A stretch of DNA of 64,000 nucleotides from Paguma larvata (GCA_030068075.1 CM057842.1:41254659-41318658); one strand, 5' to 3'. Positions 35,711 to 47,926 are shown, counted from the first letter of the stretch. The notes: generated from the sequence alone by a model not told the origin. Translations and numbers: made by a program.

Positions 35711-36322
35711 GTCTGCATCCTTACCAACTTTTAATGTTTGTCAGTCCTTTAAATTTTTGCCATCGTAGTGAATATGAAATGATTTGACATTGTCATTTTA
35801 ACTTAAATTTCTCCAGTGGCTAATAATATTGAACATGTTTTCATCTACTTTTTGGCTATTTGTCCGTCTTATTCAGTGAAGAATTTTTCGAAGTCTCTTC
35901 AATAGCCTTTCCTATTGCTTTCCTTTTTTTTTGATTAGCAGGAGTTTTTATATGTATCTGATGGTACTTCCTGGTTGGTGTATGTGTTATAGATATTTTT
36001 CCAATTTGTGGCTTACTTATTAATTTTCTTAATACTGCCTCTTGAGTAACTGTAATCTTTAGTTTGGTTAGATTCTAAATATATATTTATTTCTCTAGTT
36101 AATAGCGTTTTATGTCATATGAAATTGTGCCTACCTCAATGTCACTAGGAATATAATATCAAATAAATAAACTTCACTCTGATATTTCATTGTCACTAAG
36201 CTATGCTTTTATGTTTTCTTCTAGAAGTTTTATGGTTCCAGTTTTTACATGTAGACTTAAGATTTGACCCAAATTTATTTTTCTTTACAGAGTGAGATAA
36301 GAGTCAAGATTCATTATTTTCT

Positions 36323-36520
36323 TTGGGCACCTGGGTGGCTCAGTTGGTTAAGCGTCTGATTCTTGGTTTTGTCTCAGGTCATGATCTCATGGTTTGTGAG
36401 TTCTAGCCCAGCATCAGGCTCCTCTCTCTCTCTCCCTCTCCTCTCCCCCTCCCTCCCCTTTACCCTGCTCATGCTCTCTCTCTCAAAAGGAATAAACTTT
36501 AAAAATATAAATATTAAAAA
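36323..36520 (+). mobile_element. SINE, SINEC_Fc type, sense, inside L1
   Basis: Head TTGGGCACCTGGGTGGCTCA; the distal body is shortened (CAGGCTCCTCTCTCTCTC skips the ACAGCTCAGAGCC block). TSD AGATTCATTATTTTCT (36307-36322) and AGATTAATTATTTTCT (36521-36536) has one change. Confidence 0.95.
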
Positions 36521-36600
36521 AGATTAATTATTTTCTAATAGTTATCCAGTTGTTTCAAAATTATTTGTTAAATACTTTCTTATATTCAGCAAATTTACAT

Positions 36601-38852
36601 GACACCAAAAAATATTAACTGACGACAAAAATACTTGGTCTAAAATAGGCAGGCCACACAGATAATGCCTTTGTTTTATAGCCATGTAAATAGTCCGAAG
36701 TTCACACCAAGACTACTGAATACTAGTTGTACTTGAGTACATACACCACATCTGTCATAAGTCTTTACAAAACAGAAAGTTTTTTGTGAGTTTGTTTTGT
36801 TCAATACATAGATTAGGGCATAGAAAGCATTGAAAAGGATGGAAGCTTTAAAGTACCATCTTTTTGACCAGATGGTACTTTTTCTAGGCCATCCTGATAA
36901 AGAGTTAAAGACAAGTTGCAAACATAAAATCTTAATGAAAACTTATTCATTATGGTAGGGATATCTTTAATTCTGAGCCACTTTTAAATTATGAAATGAG
37001 ATCTCAAAATCCATCTCTTATCCAAAGTTACAAGTTTTCAGCAATACCTAGAATCATCCTCATTTTGTATGTCCGGCGTGTTTCACCAGGTACAGAGCTG
37101 CTCGCATGGCTAAGATTTAATACAGTAGGCTGTCTCGCTGCACCTTCTTGGAGTACTACCTTATGGACATTGCCCTACCTGTGCGAGTCCTCTGTTTTCC
37201 TCTCTCTAGGTTGATATTTCTCCAACTGTTTTAATTATAGTATTTACGGTTGACCTCAGGCAGAAGGAGTTTAAAAAGGCAGAATAAACATATGCATTTT
37301 GTCCCCGTGAATAGCACATCACTGAGCTATGATCCCTGGGGAATTCCAATTCGGGGAAACCACACAGACAAGCTTTTGCCCTAATACCACTAAGTTGTCT
37401 AGGCTGGACATGTGTCAGCTCCTTGACTGTCTTTCTCTTTGCAGGAAACTGTAATTTTTCTACATTTTTCTCATGCTACTCTGCAACTTCCTTGCTAGTT
37501 AGGGAGTAATTCTTCATCACTATCAGTACCTTATTATTTTGCTTTTTTGGTGTCAAAAGTTAGCTAGTTTCAGCTATCAGGCAGACAGGCAAAAAAAAAG
37601 AAAAAAGAGGGAGAGAGAGAATTATGATTATGCAACTCAGTTAAATGATCTGCCGACCAATTTAATCATCACATTAAATATGTTCCGCTAACACACAGAG
37701 CCCTAATTGTCACAAATAAAACTTTTTGCCTGAGTTACCTGGATAATGATCTCAATAATCCCCTTTCATTTTATGTGTGGGGAGGTAGGCAGAAGAGATT
37801 ACATCATCTGAATCATCCAGTACCTATACAATACTATAACACACTTGTCATCAAATCATGTATGATCTTTTATTTTTTGACTCTGAGAGACTTAGTTTGC
37901 TGGCCAGAGAAGCCACAAGGGAACAAAGAAAGAAAAGCAAATGAACTTAATTGGAGTCAAAGGTCTCAAGGAAAAACTTACTTCCTATAAAATGCAGACA
38001 GTGTCAGGGATCATAGATTTTCCTGGGGCTAAAGTTGGAGGTGATCACTTCCTATCTTCAAAGACCTCATTCATCATGCCACTTGAAGCATCATAGACCT
38101 CGCCAGAATATCTCTGACTCACATGTGCCTTATTCAAGCATGAAGGAAAGCAAAAGCTAACAAAATAAAGGCATGTGTCCTAATAATGCTGGACTAAAAT
38201 GATTTAACAGTTATTATTTTTATTGTAAGAAACAAATGATTTTCATAGATTGCATAGAATTATTTTATAATTTATATATAAAATTATGTGTATAATGAAC
38301 ATTTTAGTTTAAGTATTAAACTTAATATATATGTAAGCTAAATCCCTTCATATTTAATTGTGTAGAACGAAGTAGATATGAAAATAATTATTAAAGTGGT
38401 ATAAGTGAAATAAAACATAAGCATGGTTAAAATTATTAAATAATAAAGAAATGTCCTTTGCATTTTAGAGTAACTGAAGCTTGGGTTTTCATTTATAATT
38501 CACTGGACGACCTTTAAACAATTACCTAAATTTTAATACTCTAAGTCAAATGATTCAATACATTATTGGATGAAAGTATTTAGAAGAGAACATAGGACGT
38601 TAGCATTAGTCAATAAGAATTGCAGTTATTCTATTATTAGGACTAATAACAAAAAGAGTACTTGTACAGCTATTCTCTATGCTTGAATATGTGATATACT
38701 GCATTGAATCTAGTATGAAGCTTCGCTTAATACTTATATTTAAGTACGTTAGCTGAAATCTGTGAATATATAGTTTTAAGAAATGTTTACATATTTTGAT
38801 ACTACATTGTCTTAATATATAATCATTCTTCTCCCAGGTGTCATTCAGTTTC
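36601..38852. other. unique DNA; 37560-37770 possibly conserved non-coding
   Basis: About 2.2 kb without recognised repeats. 37560-37770 is dense in homeobox-type TAAT cores (AATTTAATCATCACATTAAA, CCCTAATTGTCACAA) and Cdx/POU-like words. There is no exon structure, and conservation is untested. The frames at 36676-36921, 36996-37214, 37775-37990 and 38606-38854 have no known domain. Confidence 0.35.
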
Positions 38853-39080
38853 ATTTATTTATTTTTTTAAATGTTTGTTTATTTTTTGAGAGAGAGTCAG
38901 ACAGACAGAGCATGAGCAGGGGAGGGGCAGAAAGAAAGAGGGAAGACACAGAATCCGAAGCAGGCTCCAGGCTCTGAGCTGTCAGCACAGAGCCCAACGC
39001 GAGGCTCGAATTCAGAATCTGTGAGATCATGACCTGAGCCAAAGTCGGACGCTCAACTGACTGAGCCACCGAGGCACCCC
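38853..39080 (-). mobile_element. SINE, SINEC_Fc type, antisense
   Basis: T-rich start, GAGCATGAGCAGGGGAGGGG, CAGGCTCCAGGCTCTGAGCT, ending CCGAGGCACCCC. ATTCAGTTTCATTT before and ATTCAGTCTTATTT after (from 39082) are a likely TSD. Well preserved. Confidence 0.95.
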
Positions 39081-40862
39081 AATTCAGTCTTATTTTTCTT
39101 CAGAATTATGGATATGAAGAATTACAAGGATCATCTTTCTAGATATTCCTTGATAGTTGCTATTCTTTCGTGTTATATACATTACCGCCATATATGCCAG
39201 AGTCCTCTGTATGCTAGGTTAAAACCTGAGTTCCTTCACCAGTGACTAGCATGTCATGGCTCTGAGCCCTCTGTCATCGTATTACTTACCACCATGAAAT
39301 CTTTTCCGTTTTGTCTTTATCTCTTTAAAGATTGTCATGTTAAAATTGGTATGAATAATCTAGGTACTCGTGATTCTTTTATTTCTATGTATAGTATTAC
39401 ATTTTTCAAGATACTTGAATTTCAATAATCAGTTTCTTTAGCTTGCAGTGCTACAAACGACAACAACAACAACAAAGCAAACCTGGAATGGCCTAACTTC
39501 TAAGTGATTATTCTAGCTAATCTAAATCTAAGTAGACACCATCTCATTGTTAACCAACTCAGAGTAAATCCCCAATACGCAACATGTGTAAGTGTCTATT
39601 GCTTTATACATGACAGGCATCATTGATGACAACCCATTTTTATTTTTTCCAAAGAGATTAAAACCTAAGGATTTTCTTATATGCAGTAACTCTCAATATC
39701 CTGGAGCTACTGAGGTATGATTAATTTCAAAATAAATCTGAGAATTCAGATGTCAGTGACAAAACATTAACATGAATCATAGGAATTCGTATCATAATTC
39801 TTTTGCAACTTAGCAGTTTTGTCAATAGGAAAATAATGGTAAATCGAGAGTAAAATGGATATTTGTGTTTTAATTTCTGCTTTTCTGGGAGTATATAATT
39901 ATTACTTATTTGATTTATTTGTTAAGCATAGATTATCTTTTAAATGAAAAATGATCTCGTATATGTAGAAAAGTTGGGTGTTTTAATGCTATTATTAACT
40001 AATTTTAAGGCAACAGTCAAGAAATATTTAATCCTACTTTGCTTTATTAACATAGTGCTACACTTCATTGTGTTAAACTACTGAAACAACTAACAAATAG
40101 GGACTCTTTTTCTTTGCATTGATGAGCATGTTGAGAATAGAATAAATCCTGCTGCCCCTGGCCTTTAAAAGGATATGGTTTAAAGCCACACTTTTGGCTA
40201 GCAAAAAGATGATTTTTGTTTCCATTGTCTATAAACACTATGCCTTTACTCACAGAAGACTAGCTAATGTTACATGAAAGTACGTAAATTTTTCACTCAA
40301 AACAATCATGTTGAGATGAAAACATTAGATGAAGGAAGGAAGAGAGGAAGAAAGGGATAAGTAAATAAGACTTTCTTGGAAACCTGTTTTATATTCTATC
40401 ATAGATCTAAGACAAACATTTCTTTAACTCCTTCATTCTCAGTAGGATGAGTTTTCCCGGCCTTGGCATTTATCATGCATGTCAGTGAGAAAACTAGGGA
40501 ATCACAGTTAGGAAGGAAAATATTTCTAAATTCTGAAAACTAAAAAGAAAGGGAGAGTTTAAGGCAGATTAAATTAAATAGCAGTAAACTGGGGCTGCTT
40601 TACTGGTGAATTCCACATAAGTTCTAGAATCATTTCATTCTTCGGGACACAGGAGTGTTGATTCAGTCTTCCCTCTGCAATTCGTGCTGATTCTCTCATT
40701 AGAAAAGCTAATATATTCATTATCCTAAAAATCCTATCATCATCCTAGTAATATCAGATATGCAAAGGTGGACCTAACTGAAGACTTGCCCAGCTGCATT
40801 TGGATTTCTTAAAAGGAATATCAAGATGTTAGCCTTGGTAGTTGACTTCAAATATAGTAGTT
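39081..40862. other. unique DNA, no gene seen
   Basis: Small (CAA)n at 39459-39474 and a purine patch near 40330-40360. No other feature. Confidence 0.5.
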
Positions 40863-41297
40863 AAGAATAATCTCTAGAAAACTCAGAAAAGAGGAATATG
40901 GTGGCAGAATAGGAGGACCCTTGGCTTTTCTGGTCCCAGGAACACAACTAGACAGCCATCAAATCAACCTACATATCCTAGAAATCAACCTGAAGACTGA
41001 CAGCAGAAACTCCACAACTAAAGGGAAGGCAGAGGCAACATCGAAGAAGGTGGAAACTCGGACATGTGGATTAGGGAAGAGAGTAACAGGGACTGCAGAG
41101 AGTGGGGAGCCGTGGTTGCAGAGAAGACAAGAGAGAGAAAGAGGAGCACACAGAAACACACAAGGAGAATGTTTCCCCAAAGCCATTGGTTTGAAAAATG
41201 AGAGGGGCTGAATTTTCTGAGTTCTTGCGACCAGCAGACCTTAAAGCCTAAGGTTTTAAAGTTCAGTGGACTTGGCTGGCATAGAGCCTAGAGGACA

Positions 41298-41705
41298 ATG
41301 TGCTTCCCTTCAGAAATCCAGGCAAACAACCCAGGGACAGACCACATGGAAACCACTACCTGCAGAATGCCTGGGGCACACAGTGAGATTTTTCCTTCTT
41401 CTCAGAGTGTGCCCCTGAGAGGCAGCTTTTACAGAGACACTTCTCTGGGAACAAAGGAGCTGGTCAGCTCCATTTCCCTTCCCCCACCCCTTCGAATAAA
41501 CACACAGTCGCTGACATGGACTGATAAACTTGCTGAATTTAAGGCACACCACCCTGTGCTCTGGTGGGAGTGCCCCTCTCAGTCAAGCTTGCCTCAGTTC
41601 CAGCATGGCAGGCCCTTCCCCCAGAAGACCAGCACTGATCCCTGCCCACACCATGTCTCCCAACCAGAGAGTTCTACAGAAATGGTGTCAGATACCATTT
41701 CATAA
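41298..41705 (+). other. 135-codon open frame in the L1 5' region
   Basis: The longest open frame in the window, starting MCFPSEIQANNPG and rich in Ser, Thr and Pro. It lies upstream of ORF1 in the GC-richer 5' region, where stop codons are rarer. I recognise no domain. It is most likely chance, less likely an upstream L1 ORF. Confidence 0.3.
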
Positions 41706-41979
41706 GCAGACCAGAGCACACCTACTTAAAACTTTGCACCTTCAGGCCAGGGACCAAACACTGCTCACAGCAGGCATGGAGGGCCCCTGCAGGTGACTGA
41801 CCCGAAGGATAGAGCAGCCAGAACCAACTAGCAGAGCACACACAGCACACACTGGAGATACTCCCTGAAGTGCCAGGCCTTAGGTACCAGATAACTGCTT
41901 CCCTATAAGGCCATTACTTTTAGAAGCAGGAGATAAAACTGGCTTCTCTAACAGAGAAGAAGGCAGAGATAAGACAAAA

Positions 41980-42870
41980 TGACAAAACAACAGAATTTAT
42001 CCCAGATGAAAGTACAAGATGAAGTCAAGGACAGAAATCTAAGTGAAACTGATAGAAATAACATGCCTGATGGAGGATTTAAAGCAGCAATCATAAGGAT
42101 ATTATTCACTGGGCTTGAAAAAGAATAGAAGATATCAGTGAGACCCTTACCACAGAGATAAAAGAGTTAAAAAAGAATCAGAGATGAAGAGGTCAATAAA
42201 GAAGACTGGAAAGAGGCAAGATGCAATAAACTGCAGATTGTAAAAAGCAGAGGAATGAATTAATGACCTACAAGACAAAATAATGGAAAATAACGAAGCT
42301 GAGCAAAAGAGAGAAAGAAAAATTATATAACATGAAACTAGGTTTAGAGAATTCAGTGACTTCATCAAATGTAATAACATTCATACTTTAGGAGTCTCAG
42401 AAGAAGTTAGAGAAAAGGGGGCAGAAAATTTATTTCACTAAATAATGGAAGAAAACTTTTGTAATCTGGGACAGGAAAAAGACATCCAAATCCACGAGGC
42501 ATGGAGAACTCCCATCAAAATCAACATAAGGCATGCCCATGGCATGACATATTGTAATTAAAATTTCAAAATATAGTAATAAAGAAAAAAAACTTAAAAG
42601 GAGCACACAACTTTAACTTACCAGGGAAAACCCATAAGGCTAGCTGGCAATTTCTCAACAAACTTGGCAAGCCAGACGGGAATGGCATGATATATTCAAA
42701 ATACTGAATGGGAACGATATGCAGCCAAGAATACACTATCTAGCAAGGCTACCGTTCAGAATAGAAGGAGAGATAAAGAGTTTCCCAGACAAACAAGCAC
42801 CAGCCCTGCAAGATATATTAAAGGGGGCTCTTTAGTGCAAAGGAGAAACCAAAAGTGCAAAGGCAAGAGA
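41980..42870 (+). pseudogene. decayed L1 ORF1 region
   Basis: ORF1 encodes the RNA-binding chaperone of the L1 particle. The stretch begins with ATGACAAAACAACAGAATTT and shows ORF1-like text through GAAGAAGTTAGAGAAAAGGG, ATACACTATCTAGCAAGGCT, CAGAATAGAAGGAGAGATAA and CCAGCCCTGCAAGATATATT. Stops interrupt every frame, so no protein can be made. Boundaries are approximate. Confidence 0.6.
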
Positions 42871-44568
42871 GCAACAGAAATATCCAGAAACAATGACAAA
42901 ACTAGTAATTCAATGGCAATAAACACATCTCTATCAATAATTACTCTGAAGGTAAATGGACTCAATGCTCCAATCAAAAGAGATAGATGTCAGAATGGAT
43001 AAGAAAAAAACACATGACCCATCTATATGCTGCTTACAAGAGACTCATTTCAGACCTTAAGTCACCTGCATATTGAAATTGAGGGGGTGGAGAAATATCA
43101 TGCAAATGGATGTCAAAAGAAAGCCAAAACTAGATTTTAAAACAAAGACTGTAAAAAGAGAAAAGGAGATCATTATGTAATCATAAAGGGGACAATCCAA
43201 CAGGAAAATATAAGACTTGTAAATACGTATGTATCCCTCACGAAAGCACCCAAATATATAAAAAAATTAATAACAAACATAAAAGGAACTAGTGGATAAT
43301 AATACAACAATTGTAGGAGACTTAATACCCCACCTACATCAATGGACGGATCATTTAAACAGAAAGTAAACAAGGAAACAACAGTTTTGAATGACATACT
43401 GAACCAGATGGACTTAATAGATATATTCAGAACGTTCCATCCTAAAAAAGCAGAATACACATTATTTTAAAGTGCACATGGAACATTTTCCAGAATAGAC
43501 AAAACAGGTCTCAAAAAACAGGGACTCAAATTGCCATGTTTTGTGACCACAATGCTATGAAACTAGAAGTCAACTCCAAAAAAAAAAAAAAAAAAATTGG
43601 AGGTTAAATAAATGGGATTTAAATACTATGCTACTAAATGATGAATGAATGGATTAACCAGTAAATCAAGGAAGAAATTTAAAAAAAAATACACGGAAAC
43701 AAACAAAAAAGAAGACACAATCGTCCAAAACCTTTGGGATACAGCAAAAGCAGTCCTAAGAGGGAAGTACATACCACTACAGGTCTATCTCAAGAAGGAA
43801 GAAAAATCTCAAATAAACAACCTAACCCTACACCTAAAAGAGCTAGAAGAACAACAAATGAAACTTAAAAGTATCATAAGAAAAGAAATAATAAAGATTA
43901 GAGCAGAAACAGATGATGCAGAAACTAAAAACAAAACAAACATAATAGACTAGATCAATGAAGCCAGGAGCTAATTCTTAAAAATATTAATAAAATTGAT
44001 AAACGTCTAGTCAGAGTTACCAAAATAAAAGAGAAAGGACCCAAATAAATAAAATCACAAATGAGAGAGGGGAAATAACAACCAATACCATAAAAATACA
44101 GATGATTATAAGGGAATATTATGAAAAATTCTATGCCAACAAATTGGGCACTCTGGAAAAAAAAATGGATAAATTCCTAGAAGCATATAAACTACCAAAG
44201 CCAAAACAGGAAGAAAGAGAAAATTTGAACAGACTGATAACCAACAAAGAAATTGAATTGGTAATCAAATAGCTCCCAATAAACAAAAGTTTAGCACCAG
44301 ATGGCTTCAGAGACAAGTCCTACCAATCATTTAAAAAAGAGTTAAAACCTATTCTTCTCAAAGTATTCCAAAAATGAGAAAAGAAAGGAAAACTTCCACA
44401 TTCATTCTATGAGGCAGCATTATCCTGATATCAAAACCAGATAAAGATTTCAATAAAATGGAGAACTGCAGGCAAATATCTCTTATGAACATGGATGCAA
44501 AAATTCTCAATAAAATACTAGCAAAGTGAATCCAACATTACATTTAAAAAATCATTCACCACAATCGA

Positions 44569-44724
44569 CTTCCTTCCTTCCTTCCTTCCTTCCTTCCTTC
44601 CTTCCTTCCTTCCTTCCTTCCTTCCTTCCTTTATTCCTTCCCTCCGTCCTTCCTTCCTTCCTTTCTTCCTCCTTCCTTCCTTCCTTCCTTCCTTCCTTCC
44701 TTCCTTCCTTCCTTCCTTCCTTCC
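44569..44724. repeat. (CTTC)n microsatellite inside L1 ORF2
   Basis: A 63-bp pure block, then a 93-bp block with interruptions. The L1 text runs up to CACCACAATCGA and resumes at TTTCTGGGTTGCAACAGTGG. Two long open frames across it (44526-44792 plus and 44518-44772 minus) merely translate the repeat. Confidence 0.97.
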
Positions 44725-46645
44725 ATCTTTTATCCTTTCATTCATTTCTGGGTTGCAACAGTGGTTCAGCACTCATAAATCAATCAGTGTGATACACCAC
44801 ATTGAAAGGAGGGCTTAAGAACCATATGATCATTCTAATAGAGGCAAGAAAAGCATTTGACAAAGTGTGACAACCATTCATGATAAAATCCTTTTACAAA
44901 GTAGGTTTACAGCTAATATAACTTAATATAAAAAAAGGCCGTATGTGAGAAATGTGTAGCTATTATCTTCCACAAAGGAGAAAACTGAAAGCTTTTCCTC
45001 TGCAGTCAGGAATAAGACAGGGAAGTCCACTCTCTCCACTGTTACTTAACCTAGTACTGGAAGGCCTAGCCACAACAGTCTCACAACAATAAGAAATAAA
45101 ATTCTTCTAAATCAGTAAGGAAAAAGTAAAACTTTCACTATTTGCAGATGACATGATATACTATGTAGGAATTCAGTGAAGTTGCAGGATAAAAACAATG
45201 AATGTACAGAAATCTGTTTTATTTCTATACACCAATAATGAAGAAGCCAAAAGAGGAAATAAGAAATCAATCCCATTGACAATTGCAACAAAAACAATAT
45301 GACACCTAGAAATAATTCTAAACCAAGAAATGGAAGAAGAACTGTACTCTGAAAACTGTGAGAAGAAATTGAAGATGACATAAAGAAATGGAAAGATATT
45401 CCATATTGGAATATCAATACTCAGAACAGTCTACACATTTAAGGCAATCCCTATCAAAATATCAACAGCATTTTTCACAGAACGAGACCAATCCTAAAAT
45501 TTGTATGGAACCACAAAAGACCCCGAACAGTCAAAGAAACATTGAAAAAGAAAAAAAACAAAGCTAGAGGTATCATAATTCAGGACTTCAGATTATGTTA
45601 CACAGCTGTAGTGATCAAAACTCTATGGTACTGGAACAAAAATAGACACATAAATCAATAGAATAGAAGAAAAAGTCTAAAAATGAACCCACAGCTATAT
45701 GGTCAATTAATGTTTGACAAAGCAGGAAAGAATATCTAATGGGGAGAAAATCTCTAAAACAAATGGTGTTGGGAAAACTGGACAGCAATATCCAAAATAT
45801 CTGGACCACTTTTTTACACTAAACAGAAAAATAAATTCAAAGTGGATTAAATGCCTAAATGTGAGACCTGAAACCTTCAAAACCCTACAGGAGAACATAG
45901 ACATTGACCTGTTTGACCTTGGCCATAGCAGCTTCCTTCTAGATATGTTTCCCAAAGGAAAGAAAACAAAAGTAAATATAAACTATTGGTGATACATAAA
46001 AATCAAAAGCTTCTTGACAGTGAAGGAAACAATCAGCAAAACAAATGGCATCCTACAGAATAAGTATTTGCAAATGACGTGTCTGATCAAAAGGTTAGTA
46101 CCCAAAATTTATAAAATACTTATCAAATTCAACACCCAAAAAACAAATAATCCAGTGAAGAAATGAGCAAAAGACATGAATAGACACTTCTGTGAAGAAG
46201 ACATCCAGGTGGCCAACTGACACATGAAAAATGCTCAACATCACTCATCATCAGGGAAATACAAACCAAAACTAAAATGAGATCATCTCACACCTGTCAG
46301 AATCGCTAAAATCAACAACACAAGAAACCTCAGTTGTTGGTGAGGATGCAGAAAAAGGGGTACTCGTTTGGACTGTTGGTGGGAATGTAAGCTGGTGCAG
46401 TTACTCTGGAAAACTTTATGACGGTTCCTCAAAAAGTTAAACATAGAACTACCCAATGATCCAGCAATTGCACTACTAGGTATTTACCTAAAGAATACAA
46501 AAATAGTTACTCAAAGGGATACATTCACCCTGTGTTTATAGCAGCATTATGCACAATACCGAAATTATGGAAACAGTGCAAATATCCAATGATTGATGAA
46601 TGGATAAAAGAGAGGTCGTATATATGTACATACGTTCATAAATGC

Positions 46646-46677
46646 ACACCACACGCACACACACACACACACACACA
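46646..46677. repeat. (CA)n microsatellite inside L1 ORF2 end
   Basis: CACACCACACG followed by about 11 CA units, within the ORF2 C-terminal text. Confidence 0.93.
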
Positions 46678-46908
46678 AAATGGAATATCACTCAGCTATA
46701 AAAGAATGAAATCTTGACATTTGCAAAGTCATGGATGAAGCTTGCAAGTATTATACTAACTAAAATAGGCCAGAGAAAGACAAATACCTTCTGATTTCAT
46801 TCATATGTGGAATTTAAGAAAGAAAATAAATTAGCAAAGGGAGAGAAAAGGAGAGTGGCAAACCAAGAAACAGACTCTAACTATAGAGAACAAACTGATG
46901 GTTACGGC

Positions 46909-46927
46909 GGGGGGGGGGGGGGGGGGG
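46909..46927 (+). repeat. G19 homopolymer in the L1 3' UTR
   Basis: Nineteen consecutive G bases on the plus strand, in the purine-rich part of the L1 3' UTR, which is a known polypurine feature of mammalian L1s. Length may be uncertain in an assembly. Confidence 0.9.
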
Positions 46928-47202
46928 AGTGTTGGGTGAAATAGGTGATGGAGATTAAGGAGTGCACTTGTGATGAGCACCAGATGTTCGATGTAAGTGT
47001 TGAATCACTAAATTGTACACCTGAACCTAATATTCTCCTGTATGTTAACTAGCTGGTTTAAATACTTAAAAATAGTACAATATTTTTTAAAAGAATAATA
47101 TCCAGTTATCCTTGGAATCTTTTTATTAGTCCACTTTTTTTTGTAATTGTGTTATCTACATTTTTGTAAAATATTTTTCCATGAATATAGCGTTGCTTCT
47201 CA

Positions 47203-47420
47203 GGGGCACCTGGATGGCTCAGTTGGTTAAGGGTCTGACTTCAGCTCAGGTCATGATCTCACAGTTTGTGACTTTGAGCCCCACATCGGGCTCTGTGCTA
47301 ACAGCTCTGAGCTTGAATCCTGCTTTGGATTCTGTGTCTCCCTCTCTCTCTGCCCCTCACTGTCTCTCTCTCGCTCTCCTTCTCTCTCTCTTTCTCAAAA
47401 TTAACTAAACATTAAAAAAA
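47203..47420 (+). mobile_element. SINE, SINEC_Fc type, sense
   Basis: Head GGGGCACCTGGATGGCTCAG, well-kept body, tail AATTAACTAAACATTAAAAA. Flanks ATATAGCGTTGCTTCTCA and ATATAACATTGTTTATCA look like a worn 18-bp TSD. Confidence 0.94.
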
Positions 47421-47926
47421 ATATAACATTGTTTATCAAATTACAAGATATCAGATTTATAAGGAATTTTAAGACCTACAAAATGATTGAAGCACGTTTA
47501 GAAAGATCCTCTCAGATCTTCCATGGCCAGAAGCTAAACAAAATCTGAGGAAATCTTTTCCATTTTGGGAAAAAAAACAAAAACAAAAACAAAAAAAAAC
47601 AAAAAAAAACACTTCAGAAATTACCGCCTTGCATCTCCATTCTTAGGTCTAATTCTTGAGATTATACTAAAGTCTTCTCTGTCTTTTATGTAATACACTT
47701 TTTATATTTGACAACAGATTCTTCTTTCCTCTACTTCACTTGAAAGTTCTCTTTATTCCATATTAAAGAACCGTGGGTCTTTAGCATCATTTGTTGCTAT
47801 AAATTTTCTTATCTGTTTGTTTTTAATTCTTTCCTTCATTCAAAAGTGATTGCGAATCACTGACACTTAACCTAAACTTGACTACTGTGATATTTGTAGC
47901 TGTTCCTAAATTATGCATTCTTTCTT
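47421..47926. other. unique DNA with an (AAAAC)n-like patch
   Basis: 47570-47610 is an A-rich ACAAAAACAAAAAC tract. No gene is recognised. Confidence 0.5.

Larger units (their letters stand above)
34490..36600 (-). mobile_element. old L1, antisense, split by an LTR and a SINE
   Basis: Complement of an L1M-type 3' UTR and ORF2: GAAATTTATACCACCTTTAG, TCTTACAGATGGAATCACAC, GGTCATAAAGTGTATGTTTA, AGTTGCTCT | LTR | TGCATCCTTACCAACTTTTA, GATTTGACCCAAATTTATTT, [SINE], AGTTATCCAGTTGTTTCAAA. The L1 text resumes correctly on the far side of both inserts. No frame survives. Confidence 0.88.
42913..46815 (+). pseudogene. L1 ORF2 pseudogene (endonuclease and reverse transcriptase)
   Basis: ORF2p is the L1 endonuclease/reverse transcriptase. 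It opens MAINTSLSIITLKVNGLNAP at 42913, shifts frame near 42995, then shows the endonuclease motif CCLQETHF (QETH at 43037-43048). The reverse-transcriptase motif FADD is legible at 45141-45152. C-terminal fragments remain readable at 43645-43953 and 45714-45992 (for example LDHFFTLNRKINSKWIKCLN). Stops, frameshifts and the CTTC array make it non-functional. Confidence 0.92.
40872..47090 (+). mobile_element. near full-length L1 (LINE-1), sense, inactivated
   Basis: An autonomous non-LTR retrotransposon with all parts in order: a GC-richer 5' region (from AATATGGTGGCAGAATAGGA to about 41960), a decayed ORF1 region, ORF2 endonuclease and reverse transcriptase, a 3' UTR with a 19-base G-run, and an A-rich end. 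AAGAATAAT at 40863-40871 recurs at 47091-47099, giving a probable TSD and about 6.2 kb of insertion, near the expected full length. Frameshifts, stops and a 155-bp microsatellite rule out activity. Confidence 0.93.

Noticed and set aside
44518..44792. Open frames of 84-88 codons on both strands
   Set aside because: Translation of the CTTC array inside L1 ORF2.
42913..46815. Reverse transcriptase (FADD motif) as a possible novel or domesticated gene
   Set aside because: It sits in an L1 in the usual order and is broken by stops, frameshifts and a microsatellite.
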